A stretch of DNA of 64,000 nucleotides, from NCBI GenBank assembly GCA_914767715.1, contig OU612066.1, forward strand, positions 4,657,001 through 4,721,000, read 5' to 3'. Numbering within the stretch: the stretch's first letter is position 1; each line of letters starts with the position of its first letter. A program made the position numbers and the translations under genes. The notes under the pieces were generated by a model that saw only the letters and a list, made by a program, of their open reading frames with translations, ran no database searches and had not been told where the DNA came from. Shown here piece by piece: positions 43,566 through 56,000 of the stretch. The DNA comes from Membranipora membranacea. Its lineage: Eukaryota > Bryozoa > Gymnolaemata > Cheilostomatida > Membraniporidae.

Positions 43566-45295
43566 ATGTAGCATACTCAGTTCATTCTGGCAGTAGCAGG
43601 TCTGTTTCCATAGGTAGGGACAAAGGATCTGGTCCTATAGATCCCAAAAGATAGAATATTTTTGCAATGAGTAAAAGAAAATTAATTGCAATTTAATTAT
43701 TTTTTTCTTGTTCTTTTTCGTTGTTTGAATTGTCCTTGCACAACACTGTATTACTTTTGACAAGAAAATACGCTTTGAATGCCCCTCATTGACCATCATC
43801 TGCAACTGATTTCCATGTAGGGAAAAATGCTACAAAAGCAAAAAATAATTTCAAATTTAGACCTCAGGCTCAAAGTTTGGCCAAAAAATATATATTGTCG
43901 CTAACTGATTTGAACCTGCCCAAAATGTGGCCTAAAGTCGAAATTCCTGATGTTGGTTTTTGCTATAAGAGATAATTCCCCATTACGTTCATTCAAACGC
44001 AAAAGCAGGCCAAAAATACTCGCACCAAGTCCATCAGAGATCCACATATTAATAGTGGCACACAATGTCAGTGTGTGTTGATATAGCAGCGTTACCTCCC
44101 TAGGCCAAATTTACAGACCCCCTCAAGGATCACGGAGCATGTCGCTGTTGATTCCAATTTTACGCGTCATGATGTGCATGATGCAATGTCCTTTGAAATC
44201 ATTAATTAAGTTTTTTAGGCGAATGACCTGATATCAACATCAACACACCAAATAAAAGGAATAGGGAGGCGACCGATTCTAAGCTCAGGTCATATATTGC
44301 GCCATTTAGGTTTTAGGGATATGAAGTGGTAACTGTCACTGTCTCTTGCCGATAATACGGATGAAGTGTCATACATATCGGACTTAATTATGGTGTTTTA
44401 TGATGACGATGATACATATAAGCAAATACTAATAAGGAAACATTGGCCAAAGGTGCGTATTTAACAACTTACACTTGGTCCCTTTGAGAGGTTTGTACAT
44501 TGTTATATATAAATATTTAAGGTTTCAGAATGGTATTTTCTGACTGTCTGAATGACCACAGTTGGTTCTGGTCCTACTTTAGTGCATTGAGATACCCCTA
44601 CATCTCAATCTTGTCGGTTTTGAGTTCCTTAATTTTTCTGCTTCAGCACCTCAGCATTTTAGAAAAATAGAATACTTTTTCACTAATACGCCCTATATGA
44701 GCCTTCAGAGGCTTCAATAAACCCAATCATCAATGAGACTTCATTCAACCACTCTCATACACCAGACAAATTCATCAATGTTACACATGTGACTGGAACT
44801 AAATAATTAAAAAAAAATCAAAGGCAGACAATCAAAGAAGGACAGAATTTAAGAATCCAACTCCAAAATCTGGTAAATCATTATTGTCAATTAGACACCC
44901 CATGCTGGCTGCACCAACCTCAAAACAAACAGTCTAAGTTTGTTGACAAAATCGGGTCCACCCAGGAAGGACTGCAATCTGCTCTAGCCACAGAATCTTA
45001 GGTGAATGCTGTCACTATGTCTCATGATTCAATAGGGTTATTATATGTCTCTATGCATGATTTTGACACTCACATAATGCATTGTGACATGTGTGCACAG
45101 ATAGCCGAAATATTCGGTAACACATTACAGCAGTTTTAAACTGCCCTCTCTAAGCAATTATGTCTCTCTTAACAATTCACACCTTCGTTTTTTTGCCTTG
45201 CAGTCAGTTGGTTAAATACATGTTATCAAACACCTGTACTCAGTCCACATGTTCTGCTGCTTTGCTGATATCGCCCTACCATCTATATAGATTGT
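43566..45295. other. Gene-free stretch
   Basis: Short frames only; no recognisable repeat or gene. Confidence 0.45.
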
Positions 45296-45299
45296 GGTG

Positions 45300-45925
45300 A
45301 TATGTTTGTTAGAACATTATTGGCTGCATTGTCTGATCTAAATACCTACTTTGAATGGATTAAAGTAGTTTCTAAAAAATGTGATGATGTCTTTTTTTAA
45401 GCCCAACAAAGACCCAAGAAATAATGTTTTCAAACCAACATGTTAGACAGCCTCCCCCCCCCCCCCGTACCCCTAGTCTTGTATTGAATGGAACAATAGT
45501 GTAATATTGAATCAAGACTAGAGTTCTCATGAGCATGTACAATCAGCAGTTACAAAGGCATCTAGAAGAAAGTTTATTGCGAAGAATGTTGTCTTTTTTT
45601 AACCTCTAGCCAATAGTTTATTCAAAAGTTTTATCATGTCGCTCATCTTCTGATTTTATTCCTATCGTATTTACTTGTATCTTCATGTCGGTAATAAAAA
45701 GGCTATAAGAAAGATTTTTAGAGATTTTTCTAAACTTTGTATTGAATGTCATGACATAGATTTACACATTCAGAAACTAACTAAAACACTAGCCATCAAA
45801 TATATAGAAGACGATGACCGTTTTATTAATGATTCTTTGAGTCAATGTAAGATATCTAACTATAAAGGAGCATGGGGGAGAGTTTTTCACGCCCCCTTTA
45901 CATGCTTTAAATGGTGATTTGCTTT
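45300..45925 (+). pseudogene. LINE remnant (reverse transcriptase C-terminal part)
   Basis: The end frame (45675-45917) has NKKAIRKIFRDFSKLCIECH and the TKTLAIKYIEDDDRFINDSL stretch. These parallel RDKKALRKFF and RTKNLALQIIHDGEHFLNNF of the LINE at 12.9-14.4 kb. Upstream, broken frames keep the KTQE-type motif (about 45400) and a C-rich run. Same family as the 13-kb copy, more decayed. Confidence 0.65.
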
Positions 45926-45984
45926 AAATCATCCTACAGAGTTGCAAATATTTTGTTTAATTTTTGTTCAAGTCTACTTCTTAA

Positions 45985-46347
45985 ACCACTGCTGCCACAC
46001 AGCCAAATGTGTTCTTATAGAATTCTGTATAGCTCAAAACTATAAAATGAGGCTGCGATCTCAGCATTGTCACCTAATGAGCAAGTAATTTGCACAAACT
46101 GATCGTCGAAATTAGAGTATGAAATTAATTATCTACCGCAACAGGTGACATAGTTACAGTCTTACTGCAAATTGTACACGTCATAAGCTGGTCATAAGCT
46201 GGTGCGTAGGTTTCATGCCCTGATTTTTAAGATCAGTTTTTTGCAAATTATTTGCCCATTAGGTGGCAATTATGAGATTTAAGTCTCAATTAATTATCTT
46301 GGAGCTACATACATTGAGCACAAATTTGCATGAGTGGCAGCAGTAGT
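45985..46347. mobile_element. TTAA-flanked MITE, 363 bp
   Basis: Ends ACCACTGCTGCCACACAGCC and the near complement GGCAGCAGTAGT sit between TTAA at 45981-45984 and 46348-46351. It shares its first 10 bases, and the pattern beyond, with the MITE inside the Polinton. No coding content. Confidence 0.85.
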
Positions 46348-46351
46348 TTAA

Positions 46352-49150
46352 GGCCAGTATTTACTTCGGAGTTATTAATGTATTCGTGTCTTTGATATGT
46401 AATGAATCTATAAACATAAATTCTGAATCAGTTAGGGATGGTTTACATGTGTTAGTTTTTTGCTTTAATTTATTGTCACACATCTTAGAAATAACCAGAA
46501 TCAATGGAATATTGGAATGAGCATTCAAGACCAAACTAGATTTTAGCTAGGATCTTGTGATAATTAGTCAATAGTTGTTGGTAATTAGTTGAGTTGACAT
46601 ACAGTGCAGGTTCATTATGGTAGAGTATGAGCTCATGATTCTCTGTAGATGCCGTAAGCACGATTTCATAAGACCCCAAAGTAGTTTATTTTGCTCTATG
46701 TGTCACTGTGAATAATTGTATGAGTGAGTGTTTGATAATGTTGATGATGAAGCAACAGGACAGAGGACAAAATGATGCCATAGTTATGCTTGTTCTGAAG
46801 TGAACCTAATGACTATTATAGCATTGTATTGCCTAATGTCATGTCTGCGGCTGTAAAAGGATGAGTAAAAGCACCCCCCCCCCCCTGGTGTGCATGTTAG
46901 TGCTGGATCAGTTTCAACTCTGTCAGAAATAAAAACTAACGCAGTTAACGACTCAAACATGTCTGAGATTACCAATGAGGAAGTCACGTCAGGCGAAATC
47001 AAATTTCACATCATTTTTGGCCATAAATTAACATCATTGAGGCATCACATGTAGCGGTGTAACATTTCCTACCAATGTTCAAGTACTATCCCCCACCCCC
47101 TCAACTCTTTTGTTGTCCTGGCGTCCTGGCTTATGACCGTCATTAAGAATAAAGACCAAAGCTTGAAAAATTTGAAAAAAGGGTCTCCTTTCTAAATAAG
47201 TATTGAAATTGAGACATGCATCTCAACCCTAGAAATTGGCTTAGGCAAAAATTGGCAATATTATTCTTCTAAATTCACTTGTAATTATTGCGACAAGTGA
47301 AGCCGAGATCTATTATCGGACCAGGGCTATCATAACTATTAATACAATCTAAATGTAATCTCATGGTGAGAATATCTGATGCCATCCCTTTATCACCTCT
47401 GACTCAGCAAATCAAACGCATCTTCTGACTCGGTCTTCAGGATATTCAGAAGATTGGCACACCTGATCACGACTTGCTTCCTCTCGTAATGAGCTAGAAC
47501 CAGACAAAAAGATGAGTTAGGAGCATTTGTCATACAGTAGTGTGCATACCACAGCACACAGGTCTTCAGCTAGAAACCACAATTAAAGCTTATAACTCTG
47601 AGGACTTCCCATCTTGGTCACCGAGGAGCCATCGACTGATATCATCAACAGTATGTTCACACAGCAGGAGTATCCCTAAAATGGAAGAGATCAGTTCCAG
47701 TACCTGATGAAATCAAAGTAATAAATATTTCATAGATAAGCAAGGGGGACAATTTCTAACACTTTTACATCAATTTTTCCCAGAAATGCTCTGATCCTTT
47801 ATAGTTTAAAAACATTGCATGATTACTGCAAACCTAGCTGCAACTCTATATGTTCCTTTGGTATTTAGTTTGGACTTGAATCTTAGAAAGAAAAACTTCA
47901 GTCACATGACAGTGGCTCAGAGCGTTTAGTTCAGTCACTGTCAAAATCTATGTTTCGATTAGATTTGATGACAAAGTCTTTTTTAAATAGAAGAAATAGT
48001 TTAATACCAATCCTTTCTTAAACTATGTTGTTTAGGTTGTCCAGTTACGTCACAAATTTAAAAACTATAAGAAAACAAGCAACAGCTAGTTAGTCTAAGC
48101 TAAGCTATCTATGTATCACTCTGCACATGTACAATATGTTGGAACATGTTGGTCTCTGCAGTATGGGCCTGCATTATTTCAATTCACCCAGTCTGTGAAC
48201 TTTAATTGGAGAACCAATAGAAACTCATAATTTTTCTTAACATTTAGGCTGGAAAGGAACACTGAATTTGGTATCTCATTACCTTGAACTCTGGGATTTG
48301 CCATTCTTGAAGGGAGGGAGCACCAACATTGCTGGGATGCAGTGCAGGCATAGTCACAAGTCTATTCTGTAAGCAAGTGACTAAGTTTACCTAGAAGTAC
48401 TCATGAGTATACAAACAAAACTCAAAATGAATACAAAATAGCAATCGTAGTTACAGTATACAGATTTAAAACTTTAAATAACAAGTTTCACTTACAGTAC
48501 AACAACTTAGAAATCTACATGATAAGTAATAATATATAATATATAATATGTATAAAATATTAAAGACAAGGACAAGAGTGAGTAAACTAAATGCATCCTG
48601 CGCCCTGCAGACATCAAACATAAATACAAAACAAAGAAGTTTATCGATATCATTTTGAAGCGAACAGAGATCAGAATGTGTGGCCAGTTTGAAATCTCTA
48701 CATGGAGGTTGTCTACCAAGAATGATGCATGGAAATGACAGCCATTCCAGTTTGACTCTTGCTCTTTCTCAATTCACAATTAATACGGGTCGCATCTGAG
48801 GGGTAAATAAGCGCGAGACGATTTAAAAAAAATGTTGCCAGACGCTCCTAAGCATCATGTATGGTGTTAGTTCCAAGACTCGGTTAATCTCCTGTCACCA
48901 CTTTTTCCTTCAGATGATCTATGGAAATTTTGCAATTATGCGAGCACCGGATACAATGACATGAAGATTCCACAGTTTCAGGATTGGAACAAACGTCACT
49001 TTGGTCTAACTTTCCATTCCATATCATATGAAGAACGCAGCAGTGCCGCTTACTGATCAACCCACAGTCAGATAACTTTATTCAGTTGCTCCCCTTTTCA
49101 CCTATTTCAAGCTTAATATCGAAAGGTGTGAACACATACCATCAAACATC
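46352..49150. other. Mostly gene-free stretch upstream of the GTPase gene
   Basis: No supported gene. Poly-C runs at about 46874 and 47093. An inverted, diverged relative of 2455-2600 lies at 48240-48335. Confidence 0.45.
48240..48335 (-). repeat. Diverged dispersed repeat, copy 2
   Basis: Its reverse complement shares CCCAGAGTTCAAGGT and neighbouring blocks with 2500-2600. Confidence 0.45.
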
Positions 49151-49152
49151 AG

Positions 49153-49160
49153 TATAAAAG
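49153..49160 (+). promoter_or_regulatory. TATA box of the GTPase-like gene
   Basis: TATAAAAG lies 59 bases before the ATG at 49219. This leaves room for a start site near 49183 and a 5' leader of about 35 bases. Confidence 0.55.
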
Positions 49161-49218
49161 CCATGTGATGCTGACTTCATCTCACATTACTTAAGCCCTC
49201 TAAAGTGCAATATTCACA

Positions 49219-50655
49219 ATGGAGACTGTGAAAGTTTTGGTTCTTGGCGCTTCAAAGAGTGGTAAGACATCGTTAATAGCCAGACTGATCAATGATGAAC
49301 CACCAGAAGTCTACAGACCGACTGTTGAGACTTTCTCCACCACTCAGTATAAAGTCAGCACTGAAAATATAGGTATGCCTCTTATTTTGTTATCGGGAGT
49401 ATTAATGTTTATGTTGAAATGGTTGCAAAACAAATATAGTTGCAAAACAAATATATTTTCAAATTTGTTGTAGGGTTTTTATGTTTGTGATATCAACTCA
49501 AATTAAAAAAATTCTGTTTTTTATTTTCAGAAAATAACTACATGCTGCACTTTTTCGAAGTTGGAAGCAACAATGACTTGCTGTACAAGCTTTATGCTGT
49601 TATGTTTGACATATTCATAGTTGTGGTGGATTCAACTAATCCAGCCGGGTCCCAGGATGCTGTGGGACTTCTTGATAAGATAAGGTCGCTGACCCCTGAT
49701 GCTGGTAAGTTACTTATCAATGTAGTTTTGTAAACCACATTGCAAAAATAATTGCTAATAATCTTAATTTCAATATAATTTCACAAGTACACTAAATTAA
49801 CAAAAGCTTGTATAATTGATCAGCTTGCCATCACAAAAAGGACTGTGTCTGACACCATATGGTTGTGATTGCTTCGGTAGCTTGTTATAATCCCAAAACT
49901 TGATGTCAAAATCAAATTCAAATCTTTTGGAAAGCATTTGGAAGCTTTCAAGTATCATACCACCTTTATAATATTCAACCGCTCTTTTTTTTGCAGGACG
50001 ATCTCGTATAATAATTGTCACAACAAAGCTTGAAGGTTTAAACAGCAAATCTTTCTTGAAAGATTTAGGTAGCATCTACCCAAATATAACAACTAGCTCT
50101 CGGCTGAATATGGGCATTAGTGAGGTAAAAAACCAGATTGTTATCACTTCAAAGTTGAAAAGAAAGAAGCTTCTGCGCACTCAGTCAGCGGGTCTGTCTG
50201 TAAGAGACATGATCAGGACCTCACTACAGAAACGAGAGACAAAGAGAATGAACAAGCGGATCGACAAGAAGTTAAGGAAGCTGAGTAACAACTCAGATGA
50301 AGAACTGACAACCCTCATTGACAATTGTACCAACTCTTGTCCATCGAGCCCTTCTATGGATCATCGAAGAGCTCTTGCATCCTCAATCCTGCTGTCAAAT
50401 CCACAACGACAAATTGAGCCTCCAATCTTGGTAGACTTGCTGTCAGAAAAACGAAATAATTCACTGAGCTATTTTGATGAGAGCCAGATTATCCCTGCAT
50501 CGTGGCGAAACAAAAGGTTTTTCCATCCTTGTCACTTGATTGAAGTACCACCGATAACTTTTGAAGCTCAAGAATCTAAAGGTTTCATACATAGATTTCA
50601 TCAATGTGCGGGAGATATGAAACAAAGGTTCTTTGCCATGCTAAATACCCAATGA
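49219..50655 (+). CDS. Atypical Ras-like P-loop GTPase, three exons, 328 residues
   Basis: Exons 49219-49372, 49531-49704 and 49997-50655, with canonical borders (AG/GTATGC, TTTCAG/, G/GTAAGT, TTTGCAG/); the total is 329 codons including the stop. Exon 1 begins METVKVLVLGASKSGKTSLI: a strand plus Walker A GASKSGKT (residues 10-17), then the switch-I-like YRPTVETF. The region of the DxxG motif reads FFEVGSNND, and the NKxD position reads TTKLEG, so guanine specificity and hydrolysis may be altered. After about residue 160 a basic, Ser-rich extension follows (KRKKLLRTQSAGLSVRD, KRETKRMNKRIDKKLRKL) with a conserved VPPITFEAQESKGF end. This is far longer than a usual 190-residue Ras. No CAAX box (ends NTQ). 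An exon-3 paralogue lies at 22808. Confidence 0.85.
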
Positions 50656-53033
50656 ACCATTACTTTTGTACTTTACTAGTTCAAATATGTGAACTCCGCC
50701 GGCAACGTTCATGTGCATGAATATTTTTCAATGTGTATCAATACAATCAACCAAAACTAAAAACTTTCCACCTGTATAGCTACACAGATTACAAGTTCCA
50801 AGTTCCAATTTGCTTCTGCTTTATGTATGATAACATGGTAATAATATGATAAGTTCCTAACATATAGTATAGCCAATTTGTTGATTCTGACTGGTCAGGT
50901 TATCAGTGGGGTCTTTCAATTAGAAACAGCGATCATTTACTCAAGCAAGTTATCGCTATCACATCGCTCAAAATGATCACTCACTTGGTCTTTTTATTAG
51001 ACAATAACACCCCCAAATCGCTCACTCAGAATGTATATAGTTCCATCAAGTGACTGGGCGATCTGTAAGCGAGAGCCTAACAGGTATCGCTCACTCAGTG
51101 CTATCTTTTGGGTTATTTTATGCATGATAGATGAACCAGGTGTATAATGTGATTATGCTGTGATGTTGATTCATAAGTTTTAAATGTTGTCTGATATTCT
51201 TTGTAAAGAGGGAAAGTCACATACCCTACTTCACTTTTACATATTATAATGTGTCATCATTTATCTCTTAGTCAGGGTAAAGTGAAGCTGTAAATATCGA
51301 AATATTGAGTCTTGCTACGCCTTTGTGCCCACCCCTCCCGCCCCCCTACCCACCATAACAATACAAAGCTTGACAAGGCAGGCTGAGTCTAGTTGTGATG
51401 ATTGGGCCAATTTAAAAAAATTTAATTGCTAAATGTCTCTCTAATAAAGCTTTGAGTGAATTAATTATATTACTTGAATAGTGTTAAACAAAAAAAATCC
51501 AAAATACCTATAATATAGCATATCGGCAGAACATTGTAGGCTTTGATTTGAATTCTATCTCGTGTAGATATAATCTGCCATCACTTGAAGGAAGGGGGGG
51601 GGGGCACAGTTATAACTGAGATCATAAGACCTTCTCTAAATATGAAAGAAGGCATTCAGCTTTTGCAATTTGCTGAAAATCTCAAATAGAATAAATTCCC
51701 GAACACAACATAGACCCTTTTTACATATATTTGAACGTATTGTACTGACATGCTTGGAGTAAACTTGTTCAACACCTAATTTGGGTTTTTCTCAATGTCA
51801 ATGGCCAAATTTCTTTTACAATTCTGAAAAATTTAGCGGAAAAGCGTCTGACAGTACCATCTGTACAGAGCTAACACGTTGGTTAGCTTATATGTATAGC
51901 TTATAAAAGGTTGCAAGTTATAACACCTTAACATGTTAACAATGCTAACCTGTAAAGAGAAAGAGTCACTATGGACTAAAATAGATTGGTTATTGATGCC
52001 GCCCCAGCAAAACTTGTGGCTCCTTTAACGATTAGCTAGCCTTCACATATTATATTTATGTACATATATATTTATATTTAGCACAATTGGTAGTTACCAC
52101 ATTTATATTTATAATTGTACACATCTATATATACAGACATCCATAGTTCAGCCATCCAGGAAGCTTTCCAAGGGTTCTAATTACACTAGGGATACAAGGG
52201 GAAGGCAAGATTGAAAACTAAGTATCTCAGATGCAGCCTGAAACACCAGAAGTCGGGGTTATGGTACAAAACGCACATTAATAACTAGATTCAAAATTTG
52301 ATCATGTCATTCTGTTTCTTAATATTTTTTCATATATAACTGCCTGAATGGTTGGGTCCGTTCTTGTTTAACGTGATATATCGCTTTTTAAAACTTTTTA
52401 ATATTGTATTGGTGATCATTTCTAATAGTTTTTCTCACAGTTGAAACCTCCCAAATATTTGACGTTGAGTCGCAGTGACCTCTGGAAGTTTATTTTGGGG
52501 CAAAAAGTGCCCCTTTTAAATTGATTCCTCTGTGCCATGTTTTTGAGGTATTCGATTAGTTTTTGCTTTCACTATTTGGGCGAATCAGCCAATAAAACAA
52601 TAAACGTTTAATCAAGTCTGCTTTTTATTGAGCCAAAGGTGGAGTTTTATATACTCAAATAATTAAAAAACAAAATCATGTATAAAGCAAAAAAAATATT
52701 GTTTACAGCTGTGATAAAAATAGTGATTATTTATATGTGTAAATATCAAAGTTCATGAATGATTATCAACATATAAAAAAGTGTTTGCTAGTTGTATATA
52801 GTGGGCGGGTAATACAATAAACATTGGGATAGTTCTGCATTAAAAACAGATCAACCCAAAATGTCTGAATCATATAGAACAAATTGTAAGATTTAGGGGT
52901 TATTGCTTTCATGTTTATAATATTTAAAATGAGGTTTGATGCACAAATAAAGGCTATAAGAATGCAGGTATTGTTGAAAAGCCACAGTCAGTTAATCATT
53001 GTGACTTACACGGTTTTGATTCTGGCAGTGCGA
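50656..53033. repeat. 3' flank of the GTPase gene, duplicated near 23.4-25.3 kb
   Basis: Patchy similarity to 23395-25265 up to about 52400. Beyond that, A+T-rich sequence with no gene, forming the space toward the 3' end of the convergent phosphatase gene. A G-run lies at about 51594-51604. Confidence 0.55.
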
Positions 53034-56000
53034 TCAGTATCTCTTGTTCATATATGCCTTATGACATGTGTACGTATTGGCTCCGTGTTTAGACTTAATC
53101 AGCCAGATAGAATCTGTCACTTTACCATCTAACTCGTCATCAACCTGCGATAAACAAAGACCAATTCATTATGAAAGCTAAAGTAGCGCTTTGGGGTTTG
53201 TTACATTCGTGTCGGTTAAAAATTATAAGGAGAGGACATATTTATCGATTGAGAAAAGGTGAGAAGAATTTTCTTTCCAGTAAAGCTTATAGTTTTAACA
53301 GGGTCTATAAGCTTTTTAAGAGGTCGCCATATTGTTTTTAATTAGTCTGTGACCTTCAATATGTTACCAAATATGGGGAGGAGCTACTAACTGTTATCGC
53401 CCACAATGGTTTATCCACAGACGTTAAATAAACATCAGTTGGTTCAAATGCCCTCTCATGTGCGTCTTTGTTTTCTCTACAAACCGACTGACAGTTTTTT
53501 TAATGGCTACTGGACTTCATGGTTATGGCTATAATCGGCATAAAAGAACCCAAATCATAAGACTAAAATATAAATGATTAGAAAAAACTTACTCACTTAC
53601 CCATTCAATAAGCACATGAGTTGAGTTGTTTATATGAAAACGACTGTATCCATAGTTGAGTGTCCTGTATGCACTCCAGAAGGGTTGGGTGGGTCGGAAG
53701 GGATCGTGACCCGCAGACATACCCTTCAGTAACACAGAAACATACAATATATATAAAACGCATACATCAACATTTAGAAGTTGTCTGCCCTTTGACTGCA
53801 TGATAATGAATTTTGGAAATATACCATAAAATGGAGGTGAGCAATAGCCATGATCAATGGTTCATCAGTAGTAAAGCTTTGAAAAGTACTTGTTACAATT
53901 CTGAATTTTGTCACAAATGACAATTGGTAGCCTTGTTAAGATATCCTTTAGTATCATCTTGTAGATAGAAGAATTGTAATGAATGGCAGGGCAGTTATAG
54001 TGTACAGGGAGGTGCCTCCTGCCCCAGCAACTGATGGGCAATGAGGCGATATAAACTTGATATGTTATACTAAATAAGGTGGTTACTCACAGCCGAACCA
54101 GTAATGATATGAACAGGAGCTGTGGGCTCAGTGTACGGATTATCATAACTTCCATTACATATCTGAAAACATATACACCTTGTTCTTAACTGATCTGATG
54201 TTTTGAATGATGGAGAGCAATTACCTTGTGGGATCATATGGAGAGCACATGGGCAGTCTTATTGACCAGCCATTACCACGTTGACCACAAGGAACTAACC
54301 AGACTTCAGATATAACATAACATTAAAATAACATAACATGGAACTATTCCATTCAGTGCAACATGAATAGCATGGTTTTCTTCTTCGCTAAATTTGGCAA
54401 AATATTATTACAAAATTATAACATAAAGCTGACATTAGGAGAAGGCTTGTTCACTCACCCTCCTATCATATATTGGCCAGGCTCTCTCATATGAGTGTTC
54501 ATGTGCTGCTATATAAACATCCACGCCTGCCTCATAAAACATATCCTCCATCGCATAACGCATCTGTAAATATATACATGATGATTTATGTGTTATAATG
54601 ATAACATTCCATCCTACATGAATTCATCCATAGAGACAAACACCAGCAAGAGATTTCATTATCACCACAATTCAATGGGCGAGCTAGGCCAAACTGATTG
54701 GCTGCTTGAACTATAGAACTGACTATTAGCTCGGCCTCGGCACAAAAACTAAGCTCGCAATAAGAAGCAGGGAACTGTACTTGAATGGCTGAGCAAAAAT
54801 TTGCAAGAAATTTTGTCCGTGAGACCTGAATTCAAGAAGCCGCCTTGGCAGAGCCTTTTGAAGTTACAGCTCGGTCCCTGATCATTGAGACAGACAGCAT
54901 CAGTAGGACGAACCAAGAGAATACAACTCAGCATGATCTAGGATGAGTTCAAAAGGCCATAAACAATTTAGTGTATTATTCATACTCATTACTCCCATCC
55001 CATACAATTTATGGGTGTATAAATGACAAATAAACATTGAACCACCAATCGATAAAATAAGTATTGGAAGTATTGAAAAAACAAATGTTGTTATAAAAAG
55101 TTGCTCTAGTAGCATGAGTCATATAAGAGTGTGGGGTCCATAAGGTCAAAAAATGAATGTTGACCTAATATGCAATCATTACTCCCATATAACTTAAAAC
55201 TGATAACCAGTAACCATTGAGCCATAAATTGAGGGATGAAATGGCATAGGGTTCAAAAGGTCAACGATTGGACAATCCGAGTTTAGTCAGATGATAACTC
55301 ACAAGGCTCTCAAAGTATGAACAGTCATCTCCATCGTTATTAGAACAATACATCGGTCTGTGGCCGTGAACTATGAGCCATGGTCTCTCCTTTCTGTTAG
55401 TATTTGCTTTCTGAAAAAAATACATTATGGTTAACAATTTTGTCCAAGTTGATGTGTTTTGCATTTCAATGTCAACAAATTGCATTGTTCCCAAGATTGT
55501 GAATCATAAACAATAATTCACTTTTCACAGTTACAATTATTTTTAATTGATTCTAGGACAAGACATAATTTACTACATGACATTCGTGCGAACAACAAAG
55601 CTATTGGATAAATCAAAAAGACAGGCTTGTGTTGTATTACGTTACCTTGAAATCTTCCTTGAGCCATAGAAGCTGCTCAGTGATCAAACGACGACCTTGA
55701 TTGGTGAAGAAGTACACCTCTGTGCTGATAGCTACTATATGAGCTGGTCCATAGTCAAAGCTGGCAATTAGATGGAGTTCAAAATCAAATCAAATTGAGT
55801 CGTCATACATCCTTCTGATAATTAAAATTTAAAAATGTTGCTTACAATTAACACAACAGAGTGAGATGACGATATTAACATTTTCTTTTTAGGTCACAGT
55901 TGGTACCAAAGCTCATTTCAATTTGACTGATCACATAGTCACTTCAGAACAATGCTTCAAATACTGGAGGTCTACTGGGTGTACAAAAGAACACTCCTAT

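Noticed and set aside
53589-53801. 70-codon frame at 53589-53801 as a separate gene
   Set aside because: It is exon 10 of the phosphatase gene read into its introns.
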